A stretch of DNA of 64,000 bases from Anticarsia gemmatalis (Eukaryota; Arthropoda; Insecta; Lepidoptera; Erebidae): positions 13,162,001 through 13,226,000 of the forward strand of contig NC_134749.1 in NCBI RefSeq assembly GCF_050436995.1, read 5' to 3'. Shown here in pieces: positions 1-12,028 of the stretch. A model generated the notes under the pieces. It had not been told where the DNA came from, made no database searches, and was given only the letters and a program-made list of their open reading frames with translations. A program made the translations under genes and the position numbers. The stretch's first letter is position 1; every line of letters starts with the position of its first letter.

Positions 1-157
1 TGGCGTAGTGGTTTAGGTCGCCACGCCGAAACCACTGCAACGGGAGGTCGTGGGTTCGATTCCCACACGATTTCGGGTCTGGTTGTGCTTTGTGTCCGTT
101 GTTTGTATGTTTGTGAAAGTCCCCGCGACACAAGAGCAATTCTTAGTGCGGGAGTTG

Positions 158-191
<34 letters not shown>
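1..191 (+). mobile_element. tRNA-derived SINE, type 1
   Basis: Box A-like TGGCGTAGTGG at the window edge and box B-like GGTTCGATTCC near 53-63 form an internal RNA polymerase III promoter. A shared body (near 85-160, with CCCCGCGACACAAGAGCAA) and a 29-nt A tail (163-191) follow. It lies in an intron of gene 1 or just upstream. Two reverse copies are at 3945-4092 and 54507-54643. Confidence 0.8.
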
Positions 192-193
<2 letters not shown>

Positions 194-581
194 TTACATA
201 AGCTATTTGATGTATATAAGTGGTAAAACCCGGCCTAAATATTGTTACTATAAATGTAGCGACCCAGATGCCGTACGTTTGGCGACGGAAGGTTCAGAAC
301 TACAACTTGAAAGATGACTTGAACCTATACTCAAATCACTCTACATCTATATGTAGAGGCGGTCCTAATAAAAAAATAATTAGTAAAATCAGAACAAGTT
401 AATGACATCGATTGATGAGGTCAAAGACTTGTTAATGTTTATAAATATTTACTAAATTAGGCCTCACGCCTATTACAATCATCGTTTAATTTACATTAAC
501 TATAATGTATCAGAAACTTGTTTTTATATACTTTTATGCCTAATTTAATCTCCTTTGAACAACGTATTGGACAGTATAATT

Positions 582-755
582 GTAGCGCGATTCTTTACCA
601 CTATCGAATACCGGCAGCCGGCTAGCTAGCGAGAAATTTTGTTTGAAAATCTGGGCAGCGCCTCTAGCGGGAGTCGTTGAAACTATTTTTGCAGTACATT
701 TTAAATGTGAAACTCTCGATACTCAATAGAACGGACAGTAGACTATCGCTCTACT
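582..755. mobile_element. MITE family A, copy 1 (gene 1 intron side)
   Basis: Family pattern: end GTAGCTCGATTCTCTAC, then ACCGGCTAGCTATCGAGAAA, AAAATCTGATCAGCGCCTCT, TTTTAAATGTCAAACTCTCG and an inverted end. This copy keeps all blocks with changes. Confidence 0.7.
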
Positions 756-947
756 GTATTGCTATTTTAAATTGATCTTATTATATTATGTATCAACTAA
801 TGTGTCTGCTTTTGTCATTTCATTGACGTCACGTAGGCGTAGGAATTAAAGCACACTCACGAGACTGTCAGATAGAAAATGGAGCTACTGGATAATTTTG
901 TGTGCTGTTTTTGTATCGATTTTAATATTGATGATTTTTTTTTATAG

Positions 948-3900
948 GTCGTGACAATCTAATCAAGGATAAGGTGATCAGTCCATCCGGAGGCTTCAGA
1001 GAGGTGTACAATGAGAATGTTCTTCCACAACTTTCTTTGGAATATCCTTTCGTTTTGAGATGGTTGCACACTGTACAAGAGGGATCTTTGAAGTAAGTAA
1101 TATGAAATAAAACTAATAGATGAATAATATTTTTGACGATTTTGTGTCCTAAAACGTTTTTATCTCAATTTATTATTCAATCAAAAATTACTAAAAGTGC
1201 TATAAAGACTGGGAAAGAAGTTTATATTTCCGATGATAAAACAGTGTATCTTAAATGCGAAGTTACGGAGATGCCATTGGTTTGAAAGAGTTTGAAGGTT
1301 ACCTGCAAAATCATTGCTTTTGTAGAGGTTAAAAATATAACAACTCATTCTGTCACTGACAGAGGTTTTAAATATGTGTAAACCTTAAATTTCCCAAGCT
1401 TAGGAACAAAGCATTTTTTACCTGAGCTTGGGAATTTTTAAGATCTCCAAGATAAGAGAAACAATTTTATTCAATTTGAAATTTTAACTTCATATCAATT
1501 CGAGAATCAGACTTTGGTAAAAAGCATTTTCAAAAATCATATTATATTAAATTCTTCTTATTTCGTTTATATTTTTATGTTGGTTACTTCAGAACTTTGG
1601 TCTGCGTGGACCAATTTTCGTATTTTTTTTCTTATTCGAATTTCGGTGCTTCTCGTGTGGTGCCATTTAATATAAAAAAATAATAAAAGAAATATTTTAA
1701 TCAACCAGTTAGTTTTGAGATATACCTACTTAAAAAATTGTAACTTTGTACACATTAAAAATATGGTCATATTTTATCATGGTACTAATTTTCTTCTGAA
1801 ATTTTATATTGGTTAAGGCATTTACCTCCTTGATGGATAAATAAATACAGAGATATTTTACCTTAAAGCCGGTTTTAGTAAAAAACATATTATTTCGTGT
1901 GTACTAAAAATAAATAATTATTTTAGGATGTACGATAAAGATGGGTTTTACTTGAGACAGTTTCCGATCGTGAACTTAACATTGAGGACCGGTTTCTTTG
2001 CAGTGGATAATAATATTGATTACATAACACAAGGCAGTTTTAGACAAGGAAGTGCTCACATCGACTACGTTGCTGATCCTGATGTAAGTATTATGCAACA
2101 TATTTTTAGTAAACAATAGCTCGATTTTCTACCATTATCGAGAACTAAAGACCGGCTAGCTGTCGAGAAATTTTTAACGAAATTCTGATCAGCGCCACTA
2201 GCGGTCTCCGTTGGAACTAATTTGGCAGTACATTTTAAATGTCAAACTCTCGATACTCTACAGTTCCGACTGTAATAGAAGAGAATTGCGCTACAAATAT
2301 ATTTGTATAGGAATGAAGATGACAAAGTCGCGTGTTTGATTCCTGAGTTGAGATTATATGGTTTGTCAAATATCAGTTGAAATGTTCTTAATACGAGTAT
2401 AGTGGTTAATGTACTGGTATAACCGTAGAGCTGGGTTCGATTACCACTCGAGACGAATATTTATGTGATGAGCATCTGTTCGGAGCCTAAACCACCAGTA
2501 TTTAGCAATAACCTTTAAGTATGTTTATCAATTATCTGGTTTCCATAGTACAGGCTCTACATAGTTTGGAATCAGACGACCGTGTGTGGGTCCAACGATA
2601 TTATTATTTATTATAATTTTTGCATAGTTATTATTTTTGCTTAATTTCCTACAGATAACTGAACAAGGCTTGGGACCTCACCAGCGCGTCTCAGACTTGA
2701 TGACCAATGACGTAGCCAAGAACCGTTACTTTGGCTTCCAACCTTACGTGAAGTACAGAGAATCATGTTTTGGCAAACCTATCCGCAGTTTTGATGATCT
2801 TCGCGGAATTATTGATCCTGAGGTAAGACAATGTTCTCTTTGAAACAAGTCAAAGTTACAAAAGTTACTGGACAAGTTGAATATTTGTAACTTTAAAGAC
2901 CTAGTGATGTGTATGCAGTCGGTAGTATGTACGACTGCCTTGCAGAAGTCACAAGTTAGAGTCCTAGTTGGGAACTAAAAGTTTTTTCTAAGTTTCTTAG
3001 AAATTACCTGGAGTTAGGAAGTTGCGGTACGCAGACCTCCGTCCCTCGGAGAGCAAATAAATTCTAAAGGACTCATAATATCCAATGAGATATTTTTAAA
3101 ATTACTGAATAATATATGTTTTTATTGTTATAATATGTATATTATGTGTTAATTAGCCTTACGGTTTTACGGATAGAAATTTGAAAATATTGTATGTAGG
3201 TTGTTATTAGTCACATTTCTTTAACAAAAAAGTACTCCATGACTACCATTATCAAAGCATTTCTTTTACAGAGAATAGAAATCTTAAAAGACTTATACGA
3301 AACAGTAGAAGACATGGACCTTTTAGCTGGTATCTGGGTTGAAAAGCCAATGCTCGGTGGATTCGTCCCGCCCACGTTCTACTGCTTGGTGATCGAACAG
3401 CTCCGAAGAAACATGGTCTCAGACAGACATTGGTATGAAAGACCAAACAGGCCGAATGCTTTTACTCCACGTAAGTTAAACAATCTAAATGTACCTATTT
3501 AACTCAAAGGTGCCTGAATGACATAGTGATATATCAACGCAACCACCCAACCGCATAAGCCAAACCACTATACGAATCGGGCTGAAATTTGGCATGCAGG
3601 TACTTGCTATGACGTAGGGATACGCTAAGTAAGAATTTTGATGAATTCGATTCCCAGGGGATTAAATAGGGGCAAAAAGTTTGTATGAAATTTTTGTACT
3701 AAGTCACAAACCACACGGACGAAGTCGCGGGTAAAAGCTAGTATATTATAATATATCTTTACTACTGTCTTTCAGATCAACTAGCAGAAATAAGGAAAGC
3801 AACTATAGCCAGGTTTGTTTGTGATGTGGGAGACACGGTGACTGAAATACAACCAGACGCCTTCTTAAGATTTGGCTACAAGTAAGTAACAAAAAGGCTA

Positions 3901-4385
3901 AATTACTCTTAAATTTGTATAGTTCATATTATATAGAGCCTATCGGACTGGTCCCACGAACGTTTTTCCTAGAACAATGATGATATTTTTTATTACAACA
4001 CTCGCTTGAAGAATTGCTCCTATGACGCTGGGAATTTTACAAACATACAAGCAACGGACACAAAGTACAACAAGTGGGTTTATCACGTATCTCAGTTGAC
4101 AGCTAGTGTACGTCAAATTGATGGTCACTATTCAATACATTGCTGCTTTGATGTAACTTGTTAATCACTACAATATGAGGGAGAAAACAATGTATAATGG
4201 CTTTCAAATAGCTGTTAACTGAGGTACGTAATAGGCCCCCTGCTCTAAAATAATAATGTTTTTCAATTTTTTCCAGGAATCAAATGACGAGCTGTGAAAA
4301 CATACCCCAAATCGATTACAGAGCGTGGAAGGACGAATCGTGTGAAGTTCCATTTATTTATCTATTTGATAAGCGAATGAATTAA
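948..4385 (+). CDS. Animal haem-peroxidase family protein, 3' part (gene 1)
   Basis: Six spliced exons: 948-1092, 1927-2083, 2655-2822, 3272-3470, 3776-3881 and 4277-4385 (stop TAA). All introns are GT-AG and frame is kept throughout, giving about 293 residues. The sequence matches the C-terminal half of the animal haem peroxidase (An_peroxidase) domain: the first exon has the proximal-histidine stretch (LRWLHTVQ, corresponding to R-F-G-H in classical members), then LRTGFF, FRQGSAHIDY, the DMDLLAG segment, SDRHWYERPNRP, and the family C-terminal block QLAEIRKATIARFVCD. The first exon begins inside a Gly codon whose equivalent in genes 2 and 3 is the start of exon 7, so six upstream exons lie left of the window. 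The C-terminus (MTSCENIPQID) is closest to gene 3. It converges on gene 2. Function is inferred only from family; no substrate can be named. Confidence 0.9.
2117..2294. mobile_element. MITE family A, copy 2 (gene 1 intron)
   Basis: From TAGCTCGATTTTCTACC to GAGAATTGCGCTAC, with the GATCAGCGCCACTAGCGG core. Begins about 33 nt after an exon donor. Confidence 0.75.
2396..2605 (+). mobile_element. SINE-like repeat, type 3, in gene 1 intron
   Basis: Box B-like GGGTTCGATTACC near 2432, then TTTATGTGATGAGCA and a tail (CATAGTACAGGCTCTACATAGTTTGGAATCAG, in parts) that recurs at 60115-60232. A related head is found at 58105-58310. Internal to gene 1 between its second and third visible exons. Confidence 0.6.
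3532..3757 (+). mobile_element. RTE-like LINE 3' end in gene 1 intron
   Basis: Runs from AACGCAACCACCC through GGGCTGAAATTTGGCATGCA and ends ACGAAGTCGCGGGTAAAAGC-TAG. This ending is typical of RTE-type 3' tails in moths (from memory). It lies between gene 1 exons at 3470 and 3776. Confidence 0.55.
3945..4092 (-). mobile_element. Diverged SINE, type 1
   Basis: The reverse complement matches the body of the SINE at 1-191 (AGCAATTCTT and GTGTCCGTTG blocks) with many substitutions. It lies in the last intron of gene 1. Confidence 0.55.
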
Positions 4386-4510
4386 TAGAAAACTAATATA
4401 GTATGGTTTTATACCTTATGGTCAAATATTCTATGAGGTCTTTGACTCTTCAAACCGGTTCAGACCCTGATTTAAATTTAAATACGTTGTTGTTCCATTC
4501 AAAGATTATA

Positions 4511-4516
4511 AATAAA
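4511..4516 (+). promoter_or_regulatory. Poly(A) signal of gene 1
   Basis: AATAAA, overlapping a second copy, 126 nt after the gene 1 stop codon; it is the first good match downstream of the stop. Confidence 0.5.
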
Positions 4517-4650
4517 TAAAATAATAATACGTTTTTTATTATGACTACTTTTGGTGATATGCATAATAGTGTCGAAAATTTCCGCTATTTTTTAATACCT
4601 ACAGCATCAACTGGTATTACGACATTTCATTCTCCTACACCTATCATGTG

Positions 4651-4807
4651 GAACGCGATTCTCTACCACTATCGACTACTGACAACCGGCTAGCTATCGA
4701 GAAATTTTGTGTCAAAATCTGATCAGCGCCTCTTGCAGGAGCCTATTTTCGCGGTTCATTTTAAATGTCAAACTCTCGATACTCGATGGTTTCCAGAGAA
4801 TCGGTTT
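4651..4807. mobile_element. MITE family A, copy 3
   Basis: GCGATTCTCTACCACTATCG start, GATCAGCGCCTCTTGCAGG core, CAGAGAATCG end. It lies in the gap between genes 1 and 2. Confidence 0.75.
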
Positions 4808-5835
4808 AGTGATTTCTCTTTAATATAGTTAGAACAAACAATTAATACAATAATATGAAACATCACTAATCGGTTGACCACACATAAAAAAATATTACAC
4901 TAATAGTGTCCTAAGTGACGAATTAACGAACTAGTCTATTAAACTCTCGTCATAATAACGTTCAATTAAATATTACTTATGTGTTGCCAAGCCCATGTAT
5001 CATTCTGATAATAGAAACCCTATATACCTAGGAAAACAATTTCATTTCTAGGTAACAATAACCGTAAAAAAGAATAAAAACCACTAACTTTTTTACTACT
5101 GTTCGCCTCATAATCTTTCACCTGATCGCTCATGAAAAGGATGCTATAAAAGAAATCGTAAAAACCTTAGCACTTACAATGAACGGAAATAAAAACATGA
5201 GCAATAACAATGAGTTTTTCTTTTATGTATTTTGAACAGACTTGAAAATTTTGACAAAAATTTGACAAATTTAATGCTGGTTTGTACTCGAGTCAAACGG
5301 ATTGCTAATATACTTGATGCTGCCAGCCACCAGAAAAATGCTAGGATTCGTAAAGCCCATATTATACGTGGGCATATAATATATTGGGACTATTTTATAT
5401 AAGAGTTTAGAACGTATGTATAAATACGTTGTAGAAGTTATCTTAATAAAATGAAATTTGGATAATGAACGTACCTACAATTATATAAAAACAGGAGAAA
5501 CTCGAACATTGCATACCACGGGCGGACACACAGTACAGATTGTTTGCAACTACATTCACAAATTGACGAATATCAAACAAACTAAAGAAAATGAATTCAC
5601 TAATCACTTTATAGTCATCATAACAAATTCTTATGTAATGGGTTTTAGATATGGGAAAATTTGTTTGGAAATATTTGTTTCTGATGAGGATTGGGGAAAA
5701 TTAGAAGAGGAAAAATGTTTCAAAAATACAAATTATTGCCTTTTTTTATATTTTAATAGTAAAAGAGTATTTTACAAACATTGAGCTATAGTTATTAGGG
5801 AAAACAGACGATATTTTTCAAACGGATATACAAAT

Positions 5836-8800
5836 TTAAGGTAAATTCTTGGCTCTGCTGCGACACTGGGGATCTTCCCACACTGAGAAATCGATTTGTG
5901 GGATCTCGCTACACTTCAGCAAAGGATTTCTGAAACAAAGAATCATTTAATATTTTGGCCTTTAAATAATTGGCTACTATATACTCGTAATTACAACAGG
6001 TATCTGACACATGTAACAGTTATAATCGATTTGATATCAGTATCATTATTCTATCAGATTTATAAAGAGTCCTATCAGTCCAACCATCTTTAACGGGTAA
6101 GTACCATCGATAACAAGTATGGTGGTTCATTATACGATTTCATGCTCATGGTTTTGTCAAAATTGCTTAAATAAATAATGCATCTTACTCGTCACTGATA
6201 GTGAGAAAAGCATGCCGTTGAATTTTGGTGACATGATCACCAACGTTACACAACAACATCGCCAAAGATGCTTTTCTGATCTCCAGTAATTGTTCTGTAA
6301 AACAAAACAATTTAATATGCTAGTTGGTAATAAAGACATACCTATGACAAATAAACATAAACAATATGATGAAAATGAATTTATTGAATTGGTTGCACTT
6401 CTCGTTTTGTGCATAACAACACATTCACAATTCATTCTAATTTATTGACTGACGACTGTCAACGGCACCACGATTTTGACCATTTAGTTTAAAGCTTAGA
6501 ATACACGGGTTTGACCAATATCAAGATATGAAACTAGGTTTCGACAAAAAAATAATATAGTAATTATCTAGCCACTTACCGAAAGTAAACGCATGGGGCC
6601 TATTAGGTCTTTCATACCAATGTCTATCGCCCTTGATCGCATTGAGAATGTTATCGTTGAGCAGGCAGGCTACAATAGGAGGTATTTTACCACCTCTCAT
6701 AGGCTTCTCATTCCAAGCTCCAGCTAACAAGTCAATGTCTCTAACATTCTTGTATACGTGTCTCAATTGTTCAATTCGCTGTGAAAAACAAAATATTTTA
6801 TTTTAGGATACAAGAAATCGCAAAATAATATATTTCAAAGTGAAGTAAGTGGTAATTTGTTAAACGCTAGTACACCAATGACTGCGAAGAAGCAAAATGT
6901 AACGTTAAGAACGTTACATTCTGCTTCTTGTAGGTACCTAAATATAAGTATTTTGGGTTGAATACAATTTTTCAGTAGACAATTTTTTGAGCCAATAACA
7001 AAATAAAAATATTCGAACAAGAGAAAAAGTGATTTACCTCTTCAAGCATAAATTCTTTCAAATCTTCAAACGTATTGATTTCAATGCCAGTACAAAAGAA
7101 CACGTAATCAACGTAAGGAGAAATGCCGAGCAGCCTGCCTTTGTGTAAATCACTTGTTGCAACATCTACTGCCTTTTGAAGACCGGGCAGACCATTTTCA
7201 GCCATCTGAAAATAAAACCATTGTAACTTTTCAATATTAGACTAGCATTTTCTAAACGACTACTACTTACTTCACATAGTCTAATATAAAAAACGTGTTG
7301 AAATTGTATTTAGAAGATTCAGCACAGAAGTCGCAGTCCTCCAAGGAGCTACACTGGGTCCTGACAATCTATTAGTAAGTATAAAGCTATTTTTGATAGG
7401 AATAATTCACAACCTGCATCTTTTATTACCAAACCCTTATTGCCTTGTTCTTCCTTGTACTATTCTCATATTTTCCCTGAACCGCTAACTAATAAAATAC
7501 AAGTACTGAAGACTAGTTCTACTTACATCATAATCAACTAAGTAATCAATAGCAGCAGCCGGCTGTCTGAATTGACCTTGAGTCAAATACGTCATGTGGT
7601 TCTGCTTCGCCAGGAATCCAGTTCGTAATGTCAGGTCTAACATGGAGATGTCTCTAATGAACTCACCACCTTCGTCGTACATTCTGAAAAAATATTCCAG
7701 AAAGTTCCATTAAATAAGTTTAGTTTTTATGTTCTACAGTTTTCATCAAAGTTACGGAATTGAGTTATAAGTTCTTGATTAAAGACTTTTGTGGCGTATA
7801 CAGCTATATACTTCTTCAATATGCTATGTAAGAAAACACACTCTTGCGAACTTATCCTAAATATGAATTTTTAACTTGTTTTTGCAGAACGTCACAGCTA
7901 ATAGTTTGAAAATCTTTCAATTTATGTCCAACTTTTTTTACTATTTACTTTTTGCTCTTTTTTTCACTATATAATTACACGTAATATTGTAGAGTACTAA
8001 ATATAATCAAAACTTACTTGGCATTAGATTCCTGTACAGTATGGAACCAACGTAGAATGTAGGTATACTCGATAGTAACGTAAGGATATCTTTTCTTCTC
8101 GTACACGTCCCTGAACCCTGTATGTCTTGTTATTATACCGGACCTGATCAAGTTCTCTCGCCCTGAAATCAAGTATAATAATGTAATGTCTATATGGTAC
8201 AATTCCAGTATTTAAATTAAATAGGTATTTTCCAAATGTCTTCTTTATAGGTAGCAGGTTTAAAAGGAATCTGGGAAAAATATGTACCAGAGGATTTTGA
8301 GGTACATATTTTAAATCTAAATATCCTTGTAACAGGTATCTAATCCAGGCAACATTTTGGAAATTTTGTCTGTAAGCGTGTGCTGGAAAATAAACAATGC
8401 AATACATAATTATATTTTTTATCATACTTATAGGTTCTCATTTAAAAATTTAATAAGACTCCATATTTTCTGATCACAACATAACTCAAGAGTACTCAAC
8501 ATAAAAAAACTTGGTACTTTATAGGTGAAAGAGCAAAGAAATCTTAAAATTTATTATGTTCATAACCCCGAGAGTATTACATTCATCAAGACACAAAAGG
8601 CTGTGATGAAATTTTGTAATGGATGCTTTTATACTTAGAGGCGCGCGAGGAAGCAAATCGCGTTTTCTTTGCTTCGTTAGAGAAAGTATAATAGGAGTTT
8701 TTGTAGCCTGAAGCATGTTGTAGTAACATCTTACTGTTTGTTGAAATATATTAATACATTTGGCTGGCTTGAAGCTCTTTTACTGGGAAACTTAACCTTC

Positions 8801-11800
8801 GTATTCTTACATTTTAGAACAAAGCTTCAGTTTTGTAAAACAAATTATGATAAAAGCAATCCTTTGTGGGTGTTGGCATTTTTTACTAAATTGTTAATGT
8901 TGTTTGATATGGTTACATTTTCATATAATTATAGACCAAATATTTTTTTTCGTTTTCATAGTTTTATAAACTAGTATTCTACGCATCATTTTGGCTGATA
9001 GAACTTGGGCAATATTTAATCTTCATGATTCAATATAGCAAAAATCCATACTAACATAAATTATGTCGTATAACACTACATCAAGACATTTTATTTTACT
9101 CTCCCGCTCGTACTTACACGTTGTCATACTCCAATAATTGACGTACTTAGCACCTTTATAATGGCGCGAGGCTTAAATATTCGAGCCGTTACAAACAGAC
9201 TGCTGTAAGTAAAATATCTAAGAAGCATTTCCTTACCTTGTAGTTGACTCATCCATTCGTACAGATAAATCTGCATAGCGATAGCAATATTGATGTCTCT
9301 TGTTACTTGGAACAGCACTTCATCGTTCCAGCAAGGGTTCTCTTCTCCCAACAATGATGCAATGAAGTTATGGTTCCTTACAAACCAGACGGCGAACAGA
9401 TTGATGGGTAGAATGCTGTTAGGATCTGAAAATGCAATAAAATAATTACCGTCGTTGAACAAGATAACTAGAGGGGCGTTTTATTCACCTATCAACAATC
9501 GACGAATTTTATACGAAATTGAAATCAGCGCATCTAGCAGATGCCCCAGTAACAACTTTCGTTCATCAGTTCAGGTAACTGCGCTTGAGTACCTTAAGTG
9601 CATTTTTGACTTTGTGTTTTAATTTGATAAATTAATATTCTAAAGTAAAATGATTACTTACAGTTTCCAAAGCACATAGTCTCGCCAGGTTGGTTCATGG
9701 GACAGTAACCAGGTCCAGTAGGAGGCCACACCTTGCTGTCTTCTACCTCAATCTTCAGCTTGCCACGAGAATGACTCCTGAGTACCTTGTCACCTTTGTT
9801 CTCCAAGTTATAGATTTGAGAGAGGTCAAATATTTTGGTTGCGAATTGTACCTGTGAATTATTCAAAGCCAAAGGTGATCTAAATTCGCGTTAGTTTGAG
9901 GTTTGAGACATTTCGTTCGAATTTTTAATATTCCGAATCGCTCACCCAGAAATATCCTCGTTTGTAGAGATATTTGCAAACACAAAACAATAGATACGAG
10001 TATATTTTTTGAGAAAGAATCGAACTCTCGACCCGCCAAAGCAGAAGCAATGCCTTGGCATCCACCTTACCCATGCTATACGGACACAAACAGTCATCAA
10101 AAAATTTTTTTTTTCATAATAATCATGATGTTCTTACGGGAGAAGGATCCCTATCAGAAGTACATCCAATATTCTGATGTGTCAATGGCCTCGTTAAATT
10201 CATACAACGGATTCCGGAGAAGCGGTGTACAGGGTCATCTTCAGGAATGATGTTCGGAGCACACATGACGTCATCTTTGCCTTCTTTTTCACAACAATGC
10301 CTTATATTGCGAAGAAAAACGACTGAAAGAAAAATAATTTATATGTCAGTGGTATGTATGAGTGTATTGTCCTTTCATAAAAAAATACTAATTAATTCTG
10401 ATGTTGAAATTAACCATAGTATATAGTCAAAATTGGTTCAATAATGTCGTGATAGAGAAAGGCGTTTATCTTTTCTAAATATTTGAAAGTAACTATATTA
10501 CTAGCTTTGCTACTAGATCATAGGGAACTTTTGTATTGATCAGCGTTCTCGTTTTTTGAGGGATAAAAACAATAACTGCTCTATGTGCTATTTCGTCCTC
10601 CGCCTTAGATGACATTCGAGGATTAAACTCAATATAATATAGAGGATACATACGCGTGTCATGTCCAGACCCAACATCTCCGTACATAAATATGCCATAG
10701 CTCGGCATGGCTTGAGTGAAGTCCATGTTCGCAGCTTTGCCTTCGTTCAACAGCTGTACTCTCGCTACTCTTGGCAAAGCTAACTCGTTACCGTCTATTC
10801 CACGCCTTGAATTTGTACCTAGACACCAATGTTATTACAGAGTCACTGAGATACGGAACTATAGCTGGTCCCCCACAATAGGTAAGGATAAAATTATAAA
10901 GGTACATTTTACTCCAAATGTTTCCATGTATTCGTTCATTTTTGATAACTTATTTTGTGATTGAACTTCAAATATGAATAAATACAATAGTTTTTCTGCT
11001 TTGCTGCCCTACAGCGGTATGGCTCTCCTCCCATAATGAGAGGGGAATTAAGCCTCACAAAGACTCAATATAGGAATTTTCAGTAACAAAATTGGGATAG
11101 ACGAAAGTCAAAGCTTTCCGATCCAAAATACTCAATTTGCTTATATGGCGACCGATGGTGAATACCCCATCAATACTGATTTATTACTTTTTGACTAATA
11201 TTTACCATTATAAAACACAGCAGGCAATACTCTAGCCAAAGGAGCTAGGTAACAGCTCCTTGCTGGCATCTCCATGTTGTTGCAAGATCCGTCTATACGA
11301 CGGTACTGGTTTGAGAAGCATTGAGTGATATCGATGGTGCACACACTGGAAATAAATACACGAACCACTTTTTAACAATTCTTTTTATTAAATTATATCT
11401 CTTTTTTACGTAACAATGACTACAAAAAGGATTTTCTATGATTTACTATAAACTAAAATCTGTCGTAAATATTTTAAATCTTATTTTGCTAATAAGACTT
11501 AAGAAGTTGATAGAACACTGACAATCACCGTTTATGTGACAATGGATGTTTTTTTTATAAATTAAAGAAAAATATATTTCTTTATTTTATTATGAAAAGA
11601 CATTTTAGTAGGCAGCTGTCCAGAGTCACGTTTTGCAAAATCTATGTAAAGACTTAAACTATTCTTGAGTAAGCATTTATTCTTATTCACATACTACTGG
11701 AAACCTCAAGTTCATTTTCAAAGAATAGTAAATAAACTCTAAGTCCACTCGAATTTCAACGAAACAATGCTAAAATAATTTATTAAAAGACGTTAATGTG

Positions 11801-11960
11801 AATCCAACAAAAGTAATACTTACTCTACAATACCCTTCTGCTTGTAATAATGTATCTTCTCCTTCGAAGCCGCTGCACCCGAGTAATACTCATACACAAC
11901 ACAAAACACACTTGGTGTAAAGCAAACAGCTAAGAAAACTCTTAAATGTATAGATAACAT
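5836..11960 (-). CDS. Secreted animal haem-peroxidase family protein (gene 2)
   Basis: Complete 12-exon gene, in transcript order: 11960-11824, 11345-11206, 10818-10654, 10322-10138, 9851-9662, 9425-9237, 8162-8018, 7683-7527, 7205-7038, 6778-6580, 6294-6189 and 5929-5836, coding for 624 residues. All introns are GT-AG with frame kept. The start ATG precedes a hydrophobic signal peptide (about residues 1-20), so the product is probably secreted. An_peroxidase features: RRIDGSCNN near residue 75, distal-His segment GSGHDT (His145), CC pair at 157-158, FDLSQIY calcium-loop-like segment near 218, VRNHN at 288-292, proximal His376 in LRWFHTV, DRHWYERPNRP near 545. The distal Gln, haem-linking Asp and Glu and catalytic Arg of classical members appear replaced, so enzyme activity is doubtful. 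A TATA-like box lies upstream; an ATTAAA-type poly(A) signal lies about 80 nt past the stop (5752-5757). Confidence 0.93.
6887..6929. repeat. Short intronic hairpin
   Basis: Arms 6887-6906 and 6910-6929 pair over 20 bp with one mismatch and a 3-nt loop, inside the gene 2 intron between exons 9 and 10. Confidence 0.6.
9950..10120 (-). mobile_element. tRNA-like SINE remnant in gene 2 intron
   Basis: On the minus strand a TAAGGTGGATGCCAAGGCAT block leads to GAGAGTTCGATTC, a box B match. It lies between gene 2 exons 4 and 5. Only a remnant. Confidence 0.4.
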
Positions 11961-12020
11961 GTTTGAACCTCTCTTGGTTGCAACTGATACTTGATTGTGA
12001 AGATAGCAGTAAAAACTTGC

Positions 12021-12028
12021 TATTTATA
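12021..12028 (-). promoter_or_regulatory. TATA-like box of gene 2
   Basis: The minus strand reads TATAAATA 61-68 nt upstream of the gene 2 ATG. Candidate starts are a TTCACA about 30 nt downstream (A at 11998) and a better initiator match, TCAGTT (A at 11985), 43 nt downstream. Spacing is less clean than in gene 3. Confidence 0.5.

Larger units (their letters stand above)
4386..5835. other. Convergent gap between genes 1 and 2
   Basis: Holds the poly(A) region of gene 1, MITE copy 3 and AT-rich DNA. A 108-codon open frame at 5458-5784 (+) starts at TTG, has no recognisable domain, and is not called. Nothing else seen. Confidence 0.5.

Noticed and set aside
1..75. tRNA gene at the window start
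   Set aside because: Box A and B are present, but it is followed by a SINE body and an A tail, and matches dispersed copies; it is a SINE head.
5458..5784. 108-codon plus-strand open frame near the end of gene 2
   Set aside because: Starts at TTG just after a stop, low-complexity AT-driven residue mix, no family motif, no clear splice partners. Not excluded as an exon, but not supportable.
8024..8425. 133-codon minus-strand open frame overlapping gene 2 exon 7
   Set aside because: It is in a different frame from the peroxidase exon 8162-8018 and mostly covers the intron.
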